Below are positions 1 to 9,013 of a DNA stretch of 64,000 nucleotides, in pieces. The translations under genes were made by a program, and so were the position numbers. The stretch is from Eubacteriales bacterium (GTDB lineage: Bacteria; Bacillota; Clostridia; Oscillospirales; Oscillospiraceae), in the NCBI GenBank assembly GCA_030536255.1, contig JAUNQI010000010.1, positions 1 through 64,000 on the forward strand, read 5' to 3'. The notes beneath the pieces are model-generated. The model searched no databases. It was given only the letters and a program-made list of their open reading frames with translations, and was not told the DNA's origin. Position 1 is the stretch's first letter. Every line of letters starts with the position of its first letter.

Positions 1-144
1 AGCATTTCTTCCATTGAAACCGGTCTGTTATTATTAAGCATGGTCATATTATTATAAACAGCGTTCAGCCGCTTGTACCAACTCACTTTTCTTCTCTTTA
101 TTGTTCTTCAGTATCTCCCAAAGTTTATCATATGAGATTTTCAT
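1..144 (-). pseudogene. Broken XRE-type (helix-turn-helix) regulator fragment at window edge
   Basis: Read on the minus strand, an ATG at 144 preceded by a GGAGGT ribosome site opens a frame starting MKISYDKLWEILK, the hallmark start of a family of very small (about 65-70 aa) Cro/CI-like DNA-binding proteins. The frame stops at 52 after 30 residues. In a shifted frame the same strand continues with NNMTMLNNNRPVSMEEML (to position 1), which matches the second half of the same family (the stretch around the recognition helix). I therefore read this as one gene broken by a frameshift within roughly 55-75, not two genes. The rest lies outside the window. A sequencing error could give the same picture. 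Confidence 0.5.
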
Positions 145-280
145 TGCCTACCTCCATTTTTCAAAATTGAGTATAGTACACGAATATATTATTTTTTATA
201 ATATAACATGTATTTTTGTTTTTTTCAAAAGTTTACAGCAATTTTCTCTGGCAAATCCTATACATTGTCGCCGATAATTG

Positions 281-320
281 TCAAAAAAGTGGATGTAACT
301 GAAATCCGTTACATCCACTT
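281..320 (-). terminator. Rho-independent terminator of the pyr operon
   Basis: A perfect 13-bp inverted repeat (287-299 with 308-320, 8-nt loop) is followed in the minus direction by a run of six T (281-286 are the complementary A's plus neighbours). It sits about 50 nt beyond the pyrB stop, so it closes the pyrimidine operon. Confidence 0.85.
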
Positions 321-368
321 GATATGGCTGTGCAAAAAGAAGTTTAATCTACGACCTCCGGTGATAAG

Positions 369-1475
369 TTATTCTCCATTTCTTACGGATTTTTCCGTTT
401 CGCAGTAGAGGCAGCGGCAGCTGCCGTTTAAGCCCTGAGGGGCGAGGAAGATCTGGTCCAGCTCCTGCTCCACAGTAGAAATGCATCTTGGGTTTCCGCA
501 GCGCAGCTTATTGATGAGCACGCCTTCGTCCGGGATTCTCTGTTCGTTTTCCGGATCCTCCTCCGCAAGCATCAGGAGGCGGAGGATCAGCGCCATGCGG
601 ATGAACTTTCCGTTCAGCGCCTGCCGAAAGTAGGCCGCGCGGGGATCCTTGTCCACGGCGGTGCTGATCTCGTTTACTCTCGGCAGCGGATGGAGGATGC
701 TCATATCACTCTTCGCATTCCGGAGCTTCTCCGGCGTCAGGATATAGCTGTTCTTCAGGCGCTCATATTCCTCAATATCCGTAAAGCGCTCCCGCTGAAT
801 GCGGGTCATATACAGGATATCCAGACCGGAAATGCTCGCTTCCAGATCATCGGTCTCCTCATAGGGAATGTTCCCCTTTTCAAGAATCCCTTCCCGCACA
901 TAATCCGGGATCCTCAGCTCATCGGGAGAGATCAGGACAAAGCGGATCCCGCTGTATCTGGACATGGCATTGATCAGGGAATGCACCGTTCTTCCGTATT
1001 TCAGGTCGCCGCAGCAGCCGATCGTAAGGTCGGTCAGGCGGCCTTTTTCACGAAGAATGGTAAGGAGGTCGGTCAGCGTCTGCGTGGGGTGATTATGTCC
1101 GCCGTCCCCGGCGTTGATCACCGGCACGGAAGCATTCATGGAGGCCACGAGCGGTGCGCCGTCCTTCGGGTGGCGCATGGCGATGATATCCGCGTAGCAG
1201 CTGAGCATTCTCGCGGTATCGGCGATGCTCTCCCCTTTTGCCGCCGAGGAACTGTTCGGCTCGGAAAAGCCGAGGACCTCTCCCCCGAGCTCATACATCG
1301 CCGCTTCAAAGCTGAGGCGGGTACGCGTTGACGGCTCATAGAAAAGCGTCGCCAGCTTTTTCCCTCTGCAGCTCTGGCTGTACATGGCCGGATGCGCGAT
1401 GATATCCAGCGCCGTGGCCATCAGATCATCCAGCTCCTTTACGGAGAAATCCAGTATATCAATCAGACTTCTCAT
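369..1475 (-). CDS. pyrB: Aspartate carbamoyltransferase catalytic chain fused to a PyrI-like zinc domain
   Basis: This is a 368-residue aspartate transcarbamylase, which joins carbamoyl phosphate and L-aspartate in the second step of UMP synthesis. Residues about 1-305 are the usual catalytic chain: the carbamoyl-phosphate loop [12 protein letters not shown] lies at 45-56, [10 protein letters not shown] at 129-138 and [10 protein letters not shown] at 261-270. The remaining 60 or so residues are extra. They hold cysteines C326 and C331 (CGNPRC) and C355 and C358 (CLYC), the C-x4-C and C-x2-C spacing of the zinc domain of the regulatory chain PyrI. The nucleotide-binding allosteric half of PyrI is missing. 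The gene is last in the operon; its ATG overlaps the pyrE stop by 4 nt (ATGA). Function is certain; the role of the zinc tail is inferred. Confidence 0.95.
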   Translation of the reverse strand: MRSLIDILDFSVKELDDLMATALDIIAHPAMYSQSCRGKKLATLFYEPSTRTRLSFEAAMYELGGEVLGFSEPNSSSAAKGESIADTARMLSCYADIIAMRHPKDGAPLVASMNASVPVINAGDGGHNHPTQTLTDLLTILREKGRLTDLTIGCCGDLKYGRTVHSLINAMSRYSGIRFVLISPDELRIPDYVREGILEKGNIPYEETDDLEASISGLDILYMTRIQRERFTDIEEYERLKNSYILTPEKLRNAKSDMSILHPLPRVNEISTAVDKDPRAAYFRQALNGKFIRMALILRLLMLAEEDPENEQRIPDEGVLINKLRCGNPRCISTVEQELDQIFLAPQGLNGSCRCLYCETEKSVRNGE

Positions 1476-2107
1476 TTTCCGATCCAGCTTTCATCCGAGG
1501 GGTTATTGCGGAAGGCAATCAGCCTTGCGATATCCTCCGGCTGAATATAACCCTCTTCCGCGGCACACTCGGCGATCACGTCAAAATTCGTCAGGGAAAT
1601 GTTCTTCACCTGTGCCTCCGCAAGCCTCTCCAGGCCCTTCTTCATGCCGTAGGTAAAGATGCTGGCAATTCCGAGCACCTCCGCTCCGGCTTCCCGGAGG
1701 ATCTCCACGACCTCGATGACGCTGCCGCCGGTGGAGATCAGATCCTCGATCACAACCACCTTCTGACCCGGCTCAAGACGGCCTTCGATCTGATTCTTTC
1801 TGCCATGGTCCTTTGCCCCGGAACGGACATAACCCATTGGCAGGCCGAGGATATGCCCCGTAATGGCCGCATGCGCGATGCCGGCAGTCGAGGTTCCCAT
1901 GAGCACCTCCGCCTCCGGATACTGCTCTTTAACGACCTGCGCCAGCGCGTTTTCAATGTCATCTCTCACTTCGGGAGCCGTAAGCGTGAGCCTGTTGTCA
2001 CAGTAGACAGGGCTCTTGATCCCGCTTGCCCAGGTAAAAGGCTCCTCCGGTCTGAAAAATACCGCCCTGATCTTCAGAAGATCCTTTGCAATCCGTTTTT
2101 CCATCAT
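1472..2107 (-). CDS. pyrE: Orotate phosphoribosyltransferase
   Basis: This 211-residue enzyme transfers the phosphoribosyl group of PRPP to orotate, giving OMP. The PRPP-binding motif [13 protein letters not shown] is centred near residue 120-130, and the upstream segment [19 protein letters not shown] contains the basic flexible-loop residues of the family. Length is normal. The gene starts inside the end of pyrF (4-nt ATGA overlap), with AAAGGAG eight bases before the first of two consecutive ATG codons, and ends inside the start of pyrB, so all three are translationally coupled. It would supply the substrate of pyrF in the same transcript. Confidence 0.96.
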   Translation of the reverse strand: MMEKRIAKDLLKIRAVFFRPEEPFTWASGIKSPVYCDNRLTLTAPEVRDDIENALAQVVKEQYPEAEVLMGTSTAGIAHAAITGHILGLPMGYVRSGAKDHGRKNQIEGRLEPGQKVVVIEDLISTGGSVIEVVEILREAGAEVLGIASIFTYGMKKGLERLAEAQVKNISLTNFDVIAECAAEEGYIQPEDIARLIAFRNNPSDESWIGK

Positions 2108-2802
2108 CCTACAAACTCCTTTACCGCTCTTCTGTATGCAGCCACGGGATCCGCAGCCGCGGTGATCGGTCTGCCGACCACGATATAATCCGAACCGAGC
2201 TCCTTTGCCTTTTCCGGCGTTGTAACGCGCTTCTGGTCTCCCGCGTCACCTTCGGCAAAGCGGACGCCCGGCGTTACCGTAAGGAACTTTTCGCCGCAGC
2301 AGCCGTGCACCTTCCCCGCCTCGAGGGGAGAGCAGACGACGCCGTCCAGCCCGGCTTCCATGGCATTCCTTGCGTAATGCATCACGACCTCGTCAAGAGG
2401 CTCCCTGATCAGGAGATCCTTTTCCATGCTCTCCTGATCCGTGGACGTGAGCTGGGTAACGGCAATCAGAAGAGGCCTCGTGCCGTCCGGGCGGGTCAGC
2501 CCTTCCAGCGCCGCTTCCATCATTCTCTTCGTTCCGGAAGCATGCAGATTGCAGATATCCACGTCCAGAGAGCTGAGAACGCTCATAGCTTTTTTCACCG
2601 TGTTGGGGATATCATGGAGCTTGAGGTCAAGGAATATTTTGTGGCCGCGCTTCTTGATCTCTCTTACGATCTGCGGGCCCTCCGCATAGAACAGTTCCAT
2701 GCCGATCTTGACGAACGGCTTCTCCTCCTGAAATTGATCCAGGAACGCGAACACCTGTTCCGCGCTGGAAAAATCACATGCTACGATAACGTCTTTACCC
2801 AT
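2104..2802 (-). CDS. pyrF: Orotidine 5'-phosphate decarboxylase
   Basis: A 232-residue class I OMP decarboxylase, catalysing the last step to UMP. The catalytic Lys-Asp network appears in FLDLKLHDIPNTV (about residue 57-69), a phosphate-binding segment in VTPGVRF, and the C-terminal phosphate loop in YIVVGRPI. The start at 2802 has GGAGGAAGAAAG immediately ahead and overlaps the end of pyrD by 8 nt; the stop overlaps pyrE. Nothing is unusual in length or motifs, so the assignment is secure. Confidence 0.96.
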   Translation of the reverse strand: MGKDVIVACDFSSAEQVFAFLDQFQEEKPFVKIGMELFYAEGPQIVREIKKRGHKIFLDLKLHDIPNTVKKAMSVLSSLDVDICNLHASGTKRMMEAALEGLTRPDGTRPLLIAVTQLTSTDQESMEKDLLIREPLDEVVMHYARNAMEAGLDGVVCSPLEAGKVHGCCGEKFLTVTPGVRFAEGDAGDQKRVTTPEKAKELGSDYIVVGRPITAAADPVAAYRRAVKEFVG

Positions 2803-3712
2803 TCTTTCTTCCTCCTGTCAGTTCCCGAAGAGATGAAACACCGTATTTCTCCATCACTTCCGGTAAATTTTCTATGATTTTTTTACATATAAACGGATCC
2901 GTCAGATTGGCCGCCCCGATCTCCACGGCGGAAGCGCCGGCCATCATCATTTCCAGCACATTCTCCGCAGACGAGATCCCGCCGATCCCGATCACCGGGA
3001 TATTCACCGCTTCCGAAACCTGATACACCATTCTCAGGGCAAGCGGGAAAACAGCCGGACCGGAAAGGCCTCCGGTCGTATTGGCCAGAACCGGTCTGCG
3101 CGACCGAAGGTCGATGCGCATGGAAAGGACGGTATTGATCAGGCTGATGCCGTCCGCTCCGGCAGCCTCGCAGGCTTTCGCGATCCGGACGATATCCGTT
3201 ACGTTCGGCGTAAGCTTGACGATCACCGGCTTGTCCGTGACCGCCTTTACCGCCCGGACAACCTCCGCCGCTGCCTCAGAATCCGTGCCGAAGCTCATTC
3301 CGCCCCCGTGAACATTCGGGCAGCTGATATTCACTTCGAGCCAGCCGACCTGCGGGCATTCATTGAACCGGGCGCAGGTATAAACGTAATCCTCAACGGA
3401 GAACCCGCTGACATTCGCCATGACCTTCTTCCGAAAGATCTTTTCCAGATTCGGAAGCTCTTCGCTGATCACGGCATCCACACCCGGATTCTGCAGTCCT
3501 ACGGAATTGAGCATTCCGGACGGGCAGTCCGCGATCCTCGGCAACGGATTTCCGTAACGCGCTTCCCGCGTTGTCCCCTTCATGGAGAAGGTTCCGAGGA
3601 TATTGATATCATACAGCTCCGCAAATTCACGGCCGTACCCGAAGGTCCCGCTTGCGGGGATCACGGGATTCTCCAGCTCTGTTCCGCAGAGAGAAACTTT
3701 CATATCTACCAC
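2795..3712 (-). CDS. pyrD: Dihydroorotate dehydrogenase B (NAD+), catalytic subunit
   Basis: This 305-residue FMN protein oxidises dihydroorotate to orotate. Family features visible are IPASGTFGYG near residue 20, the NSVGLQNPGVD segment, the class 1B catalytic-cysteine stretch ISCPNVHGGG, and two FMN-phosphate loops (IGIGGISS and the AGASAVEIG segment). Because pyrK lies directly upstream, this is the heterotetrameric NAD-linked type found in Gram-positive bacteria. The chosen GTG start (3712) has GGAG nine bases upstream within the end of pyrK; an in-frame ATG at 3703 has no well-spaced site. The start overlaps pyrK by 7 nt. Confidence 0.95.
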   Translation of the reverse strand: MVDMKVSLCGTELENPVIPASGTFGYGREFAELYDINILGTFSMKGTTREARYGNPLPRIADCPSGMLNSVGLQNPGVDAVISEELPNLEKIFRKKVMANVSGFSVEDYVYTCARFNECPQVGWLEVNISCPNVHGGGMSFGTDSEAAAEVVRAVKAVTDKPVIVKLTPNVTDIVRIAKACEAAGADGISLINTVLSMRIDLRSRRPVLANTTGGLSGPAVFPLALRMVYQVSEAVNIPVIGIGGISSAENVLEMMMAGASAVEIGAANLTDPFICKKIIENLPEVMEKYGVSSLRELTGGRKNG

Positions 3713-4425
3713 AGCAGCTCACTCCTTTTCAGCACGGGACCGTCCCGGCAGATCCGCTTACTGCCCGTTACCGTTTTGCAGCTGCAGCCCATGCAGGCGC
3801 CGAAGCCGCAGCCCATGCGGGCTTCAAAGCTGAACTCGCCGTCCGTCTTCGCACATCCGCAGATCGCCCGGAACATGGCCTCCGGACCGCAGGAATAAAA
3901 GTAACTGTAGGAAAGGGATTCCATGGCATCCGTCACAAAGCCCTTTATCCCGCGGGAACCGTCCGCCGTGGCGATAATCACTTCGGCGCCGAGGGCCCGG
4001 AATTCCTTTTCATAGAGGATCTCGCTTTCGGTATTAAAACCGAGGATCACCGTCGGCCGCTCCAGCTTTTTCGCCAGATAGTAGAGCGGCGTAAAGCCCA
4101 TTCCGCCGCCGATCAGCAGCGGAGAAGATCCGGCAAGGGAAAGGTCAAAGCCGTTTCCGAGGCCCGTCAGAACATTCAGCGTGCCGGAGCTTTTTTTACT
4201 CAGAAGCTCTGTTCCCTCTCCGGTGATCCGGTAGATCACGGTAAGAGTGTCCTCTTCGCAGTCGCATACCGACAGCGGGCGGCGCAGGAACACGCCGTCG
4301 ATCCGGAGATTCACGAACTGGCCGGGCACGGTAATTGCCGAGGTATCTCCCCTCAGGCGAAGACGCCTTACATTTTCACTGAGCGGAGAGTTCTCCGCAA
4401 TTTCAAAAAGCGATTCTCTGATCAT
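3706..4425 (-). CDS. pyrK: Dihydroorotate dehydrogenase B, electron-transfer subunit
   Basis: The 239-residue FAD and iron-sulfur subunit passes electrons from PyrD to NAD+. It has a ferredoxin-reductase-like FAD domain (RRPLSVCD near residue 48, the flavin-binding motif), an NAD-binding fold (LLIGGGMGFTPL), and a C-terminal [2Fe-2S] cluster segment in which GCGFGACMGCSC is followed by a fourth cysteine in ICRDGPV, as expected for PyrK. ATG overlaps the carB stop (ATGA), and the end overlaps the GTG of pyrD. Subunit stoichiometry with PyrD is family knowledge. Confidence 0.95.
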   Translation of the reverse strand: MIRESLFEIAENSPLSENVRRLRLRGDTSAITVPGQFVNLRIDGVFLRRPLSVCDCEEDTLTVIYRITGEGTELLSKKSSGTLNVLTGLGNGFDLSLAGSSPLLIGGGMGFTPLYYLAKKLERPTVILGFNTESEILYEKEFRALGAEVIIATADGSRGIKGFVTDAMESLSYSYFYSCGPEAMFRAICGCAKTDGEFSFEARMGCGFGACMGCSCKTVTGSKRICRDGPVLKRSELLW

Positions 4426-7400
4426 GCGTCGATGGTGGAGATGGTAATGGTCGTCTCTTCCAGAACATCAAGAAGGACCTTTACCGTATCGAGCGCCGTA
4501 AACATCGTGATATTATATTCCGTGGCAAGGCAGCGGATCTTGTAGCCGTCGCTTGCCTGACCCAGAGAACCGACATCTCTCGTATTGATAACATACGCGA
4601 TATGGCCCTGACGGATCGCATCAAAGATCTCGTTGCTGTCCTCGAGCTTGGCGAGGGTATGGGTGCGGATCCCGTTCTTCTTCAGGAATTCCGAAGTACC
4701 CTCTGTTGCCTCGATATTGAAGCCGAGGTTATAGAAGCGGCGGATCAGCGGCAGCGCCTCGTCCTTATCCTTATCGGCGATGGTTGCGAAGACGGTACCG
4801 TAATTCTGGAGATGCATGCCGGAAGCCTGCAGCGCCTTGTACAGGGCACGGTTGAGCTTGTCATCATAGCCGATGGCCTCACCGGTGGACTTCATCTCCG
4901 GAGAGAGGTACGCGTCAAGACCTTTGATCTTGTTAAACGAGAAAACAGGAACCTTGACGTAGAAGCGGTCCTTCTCATCGGGATAGATATCGAAGAGACC
5001 GAGCTCCTTCAGGCTCTTGCCGAGGATGACCTCGGTAGCGATATCCGCAAGGCTGTAACCCGTTGCCTTGGAGAGGAACGGAACCGTGCGGGAGGAACGG
5101 GGATTGACCTCGATGATGTAAACATCGTCATTCCGGTCAACAATGAACTGGATATTGTAAAGGCCGACGATCCCGATCCCGAGACCGAGCTTTTTGGCAT
5201 ACTGAAGGATGATTCCCTTCACCTTGTCCGAAATGGAGAACGGCGGATAGACGCTGATAGAGTCTCCGCTGTGGATACCGGTACGCTCAACGAGCTCCAT
5301 GATGCCCGGAACGAAGACATTCCTTCCGTCGCAGATAGCGTCCACCTCGACTTCCTTGCCGATGATGTACTTATCCACGAGCACCGGCTTGTCCGCATCA
5401 ATCTCGACCGCCGTTTTCAGATACTGCCTGAGCTGCGGCTCGTTGGCGACGATCTGCATGGCTCTTCCGCCGAGAACAAAGCTCGGGCGCACCAGAACAG
5501 GATAGCCAATTGCTTCCGCCGCGCTGACGCCTTCTTCTATATTCGTTACGGCTCTGCCCTGCGGCTGGGGAATATGAAGCTCTTCCAGAACCTTTTCAAA
5601 GCTGTCGCGGTTTTCCGCGCGGTCAATTGCTTCGCAGTCGGTTCCGATGATCTTCACACCGCGGTCCATCAGCGGCTGGGCAAGGTTGATGGCCGTCTGT
5701 CCGCCGAGGGAGGCAATCACGCCCTCCGGCTTTTCAAATTCAATGATATTCATCACGTCCTCCGGCGTCAGCGGCTCAAAGTAGAGCTTGTCGGAGGTCG
5801 TATAGTCCGTTGAGACGGTCTCCGGATTGTTGTTGATAATGATTGCCTCATATCCGGCCTTTTTGATCGTCTGAACGGAATGGACCGTGGAATAGTCAAA
5901 TTCCACGCCCTGCCCGATACGGATGGGGCCGGCGCCCAGAACAACGATCTTCTTTTTCTCCGTCAGGATCGAGGAATTGTCTCCGGAATAGGAGGAATAG
6001 AAGTACGGAATATAGGCGTTGGTATGGCAGGTGTCCACCATCCGGAACACCGGGAACATTTTCATTTTCTTTCTCAGGTTAAAAATGCTGATCTCGGAGG
6101 TTCCGAGAAGCTTTGCGATATATTTATCGCTGAAGCCCATCTTCTTGGCTTCGCGAAGGACTTCGATATTGTCCGGATTCTCCGTGATCCGGCGTTCCAT
6201 CTTCACGATATTTTCCACCGCTTCCAGGAAAATGGCCGTGATCTGCGTCATCTCATGCAGCTTTTCAACGGTAACCCCTCTGCGGAAAAGCTCCGCTATC
6301 GCGAAGATATTGTCATCATGGAAGACCGACACATAGGAGAGGATCTCATCCTCCTCCATGGCATCAAACTTGGCCATATAGAAATGGCAGACCCCGATCT
6401 CCAGAGAACGGACGGACTTCAGCATGCACTCCTCGAGATTTGAGCCGATCCCCATGACCTCGCCTGTAGCCTTCATCTGCGTGCCGAGGGCATTCGGAGC
6501 ACTGGAGAACTTATCAAAGGGGAAGCGCGGGAACTTGGCGACGATATAATCCAGAGACGGCTCAAAGGCCGCATTGGTATTGGCAATGGTGATCTCCTCC
6601 AGCGTCATTCCCACAGCGATCTTCGCCGTTACACGGGCGATCGGATATCCGCTGGCCTTGGAAGCGAGGGCCGAGGAACGGGAAACACGGGGATTGACTT
6701 CGATCAGGAAATACTCGCTTGTCTCCGGATTCAGGGCAAACTGCACGTTGCAGCCGCCCTCGATCTTCAGCTCGCGGATGATCTTTATCGCGCTGTCATT
6801 GAGCATCTTGCGGTCATGGTCATTCAGGGAGAGGATCGGCGCTACGACGATGGAGTCGCCGGTATGCACGCCGACAGGATCGACATTTTCCATTCCGCAG
6901 ATCGTGATCGCATGGTCGGCGGAGTCACGCATAACTTCAAATTCGATCTCCTTATATCCCTTGACGGACTTTTCGATCAGGACCTGATGGACCGGGGAGA
7001 GACGGAACGCGTTCGTGCCGATCTCAACGAGCTCCTCCTCATTGTTGGCAAACCCGCCACCGGTTCCTCCCAGCGTAAAGGCAGGACGGAGAACAACGGG
7101 ATACCCGATATCCAGCGCGGCCTTCTTTGCCTCTTCCAGGCTGTAGGTGATCTCGGAGGGAATGGTGGGCTCGCCGATGGACTGGCACATCTCCTTGAAC
7201 AGCTCGCGGTCTTCCGCGCGCTCGATGCTGCTACTGTCTGTTCCGAGAAGCTCCACCTGACATTCGCGGAGGACGCCCTTCTTTTCCAGCTGAATGGCAA
7301 GATTCAGACCCGTCTGCCCGCCGATTCCGGGAACGATCGCATCGGGACGCTCATAGCGGAGGATCCTCGCCATATACTCGAGCGTGAGAGGCTCCATATA

Positions 7401-7592
7401 TACTTTATCCGCGATCGCCGTATCCGTCATGATCGTTGCGGGGTTCGAATTGCAGAGTACGACCTCGTAGCCCTCTTCCTTGAGAGCCAGACAGGCCTGC
7501 GTGCCGGCGTAGTCAAATTCCGCAGCCTGACCAATTACGATCGGACCGGAACCGATAATCAGGATCTTCTTAATATCTGTTCTCTTAGCCAT
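4422..7592 (-). CDS. carB: Carbamoyl-phosphate synthase large subunit
   Basis: A full-length 1056-residue large subunit. It has two homologous halves, each with a pre-ATP-grasp and ATP-grasp fold (first half KILIIGSGPIVIGQAAEFDY at the N terminus; second half IVVLGAGPIRIGQGVEFDY near residue 550), followed by a C-terminal MGS-like regulatory domain. It makes carbamoyl phosphate from bicarbonate, ATP and ammonia delivered by the CarA glutaminase. GGAGG precedes the ATG at 7592. The usual partner gene carA is not next to it nor anywhere in this window, so the small subunit must be encoded elsewhere. Confidence 0.97.
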   Translation of the reverse strand: MAKRTDIKKILIIGSGPIVIGQAAEFDYAGTQACLALKEEGYEVVLCNSNPATIMTDTAIADKVYMEPLTLEYMARILRYERPDAIVPGIGGQTGLNLAIQLEKKGVLRECQVELLGTDSSSIERAEDRELFKEMCQSIGEPTIPSEITYSLEEAKKAALDIGYPVVLRPAFTLGGTGGGFANNEEELVEIGTNAFRLSPVHQVLIEKSVKGYKEIEFEVMRDSADHAITICGMENVDPVGVHTGDSIVVAPILSLNDHDRKMLNDSAIKIIRELKIEGGCNVQFALNPETSEYFLIEVNPRVSRSSALASKASGYPIARVTAKIAVGMTLEEITIANTNAAFEPSLDYIVAKFPRFPFDKFSSAPNALGTQMKATGEVMGIGSNLEECMLKSVRSLEIGVCHFYMAKFDAMEEDEILSYVSVFHDDNIFAIAELFRRGVTVEKLHEMTQITAIFLEAVENIVKMERRITENPDNIEVLREAKKMGFSDKYIAKLLGTSEISIFNLRKKMKMFPVFRMVDTCHTNAYIPYFYSSYSGDNSSILTEKKKIVVLGAGPIRIGQGVEFDYSTVHSVQTIKKAGYEAIIINNNPETVSTDYTTSDKLYFEPLTPEDVMNIIEFEKPEGVIASLGGQTAINLAQPLMDRGVKIIGTDCEAIDRAENRDSFEKVLEELHIPQPQGRAVTNIEEGVSAAEAIGYPVLVRPSFVLGGRAMQIVANEPQLRQYLKTAVEIDADKPVLVDKYIIGKEVEVDAICDGRNVFVPGIMELVERTGIHSGDSISVYPPFSISDKVKGIILQYAKKLGLGIGIVGLYNIQFIVDRNDDVYIIEVNPRSSRTVPFLSKATGYSLADIATEVILGKSLKELGLFDIYPDEKDRFYVKVPVFSFNKIKGLDAYLSPEMKSTGEAIGYDDKLNRALYKALQASGMHLQNYGTVFATIADKDKDEALPLIRRFYNLGFNIEATEGTSEFLKKNGIRTHTLAKLEDSNEIFDAIRQGHIAYVINTRDVGSLGQASDGYKIRCLATEYNITMFTALDTVKVLLDVLEETTITISTIDA

Positions 7593-7613
7593 CTTTATTC
7601 CTCCAAATTTACA

Positions 7614-8858
7614 TTAATACACTCTGATGCCGCTGACGACCGTTTCGACACATCGGCCGAAAACATGTCTTCCCTCAAACGGCGTTGCCTTGCCCTGCGA
7701 AAGGAAATCGGCAGGGTCAATATCATATTCCGCGTTCAGATCCCACACCGTGTAATCGTTTCCGAGCGGGATATGAAATCTTCTGCGGGGGTTGATGCAG
7801 ATCAGTTCGATCAGTTTTTCCAGGGAGATCACATTCTTCTTTACAAGCTCCGTATACAGGCACGGGAAAGCGGTTTCCAGGCCAACGATTCCGAAAGCGC
7901 TTTTTTCCAAGCCGCGGCTCTTTTCCTCTGCGGAATGCGGGGCGTGATCCGTTGCAATGATTTCAATCGTTCCGTCTTTGATCCCTTCGATCAGGGCAAA
8001 CCGGTCCTCCTCGCTTCTGACGGGAGGATTCATCTTAAACTTTCCGTCCTCCTTCAGATCCGCATCCGTCAGGAGAAGATAATGCGGAGCCGTTTCACAG
8101 GAGACGTCCAGCCCTTCCGCTTTTGCCTGCCGGATCAGCTCAACGCTTTCTTTGGCGGAAACATGGCAGACATGATAGGCGCAGCCGGTTTCCCTCACGA
8201 GCTTTATATCCCGCTCGATCTGGCGGTATTCGCTTTCGGAACAGATCCCCCGGTGCCCGTGCGCTGCGGCATACGCGCCGGCATGGATATAGCCTCCGTT
8301 CAGGAGCTCGTTCACCTCGCAGTGCGCAACGATCATCTTTCCCTGCGCCTTTGCTGTAAGCATCGCGGAGCGCATCATTTCTTCGGACTGCACGCCCTTT
8401 CCGTCATCGGAAAAGGCAATGGCATCTCCGAGCTCCTCAAACCGGCTCAGCTCGGTTCCCTTCTCCCCTGCCGTTATAGAGGCATACGGGTAGACATCAA
8501 CCACGGCCTGAGAACGGATCAGATCCGTTTCCACCTTCAGATTTTCGGCGCAGTCCGGCACCGGATTCAGATTCGGCATCGGGCAGACCGCCGTAAAGCC
8601 GCCGCGCGCCGCCGCCATGGAACCGCTCCGGATCGTTTCCTTATAAGAAAAACCCGGCTCTCTGAAATGCACATGCACATCACAGAAACCGGGAAAAATA
8701 AAATATTCATTTTCGGGATAATTCATATCGGAACGGCTATCCGACAGAGAATAGCAATAATCCGGAAGACAAAAGCCGTCAATATAAAAAGGGAACAATT
8801 CCAGCCTGGAATTGTTCTTTATCGGCACAGATTCAATTCTGAAATCGATCGTCTGCAT
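7614..8858 (-). CDS. pyrC: Dihydroorotase
   Basis: Zinc amidohydrolase that cyclises carbamoyl aspartate to dihydroorotate. The metal-binding HxH is in GFCDVHVHFREPG (about residue 57-69); further active-site motifs are the CHVS, TAPHYLLLT and IIATDHAPHS segments, all expected of type I enzymes. I place the start at the ATG at 8858 (414 aa): GGAGAG lies seven bases upstream, and the promoter at 8919-8946 leaves a sensible leader. The alternative in-frame GTG at 8891 would sit only about 20 nt after the predicted transcription start. The N-terminal about 45 residues are somewhat long and poorly conserved. First gene of the pyr operon, 21 nt ahead of carB. Confidence 0.94.
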   Translation of the reverse strand: MQTIDFRIESVPIKNNSRLELFPFYIDGFCLPDYCYSLSDSRSDMNYPENEYFIFPGFCDVHVHFREPGFSYKETIRSGSMAAARGGFTAVCPMPNLNPVPDCAENLKVETDLIRSQAVVDVYPYASITAGEKGTELSRFEELGDAIAFSDDGKGVQSEEMMRSAMLTAKAQGKMIVAHCEVNELLNGGYIHAGAYAAAHGHRGICSESEYRQIERDIKLVRETGCAYHVCHVSAKESVELIRQAKAEGLDVSCETAPHYLLLTDADLKEDGKFKMNPPVRSEEDRFALIEGIKDGTIEIIATDHAPHSAEEKSRGLEKSAFGIVGLETAFPCLYTELVKKNVISLEKLIELICINPRRRFHIPLGNDYTVWDLNAEYDIDPADFLSQGKATPFEGRHVFGRCVETVVSGIRVY

Positions 8859-8918
8859 GTATACTCTCCAAAATCTTATTCCAAACGGCACCGCCGGACA
8901 GATCCTGTTATCGGTAAA

Positions 8919-8946
8919 AGTATACCATATTTCTCTCTTCTGTCAA
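8919..8946 (-). promoter_or_regulatory. Sigma-A promoter of the pyr operon
   Basis: TTGACA (8946-8941), a 16-nt spacer and TATACT (8924-8919) in the minus direction. Predicted transcription starts near 8912, giving a leader of only about 55 nt before pyrC. That is too short for a PyrR-style antiterminator/terminator pair, and no such structure is seen. Confidence 0.8.
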
Positions 8947-8960
8947 CAGGTGAATATCCG

Positions 8961-8990
8961 ACAAAAATCCCCGTGACGGGACGGGGATTT
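8961..8990 (-). terminator. Terminator after the MATE exporter gene
   Basis: A 10-bp GC-rich stem (8965-8974 with 8981-8990, 6-nt loop) followed on the minus strand by five T. It lies 23 nt beyond the stop of the exporter gene and just before the pyr promoter, so the two units are insulated. Confidence 0.8.
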
Positions 8991-9013
8991 CTGTTTGAAA
9001 TTTATGACATTTA

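Noticed and set aside
8856-8891. A longer N terminus of dihydroorotase beginning at GTG 8891
   Set aside because: The extra residues have no ribosome site and would start almost at the predicted transcription start; ATG 8858 fits better.
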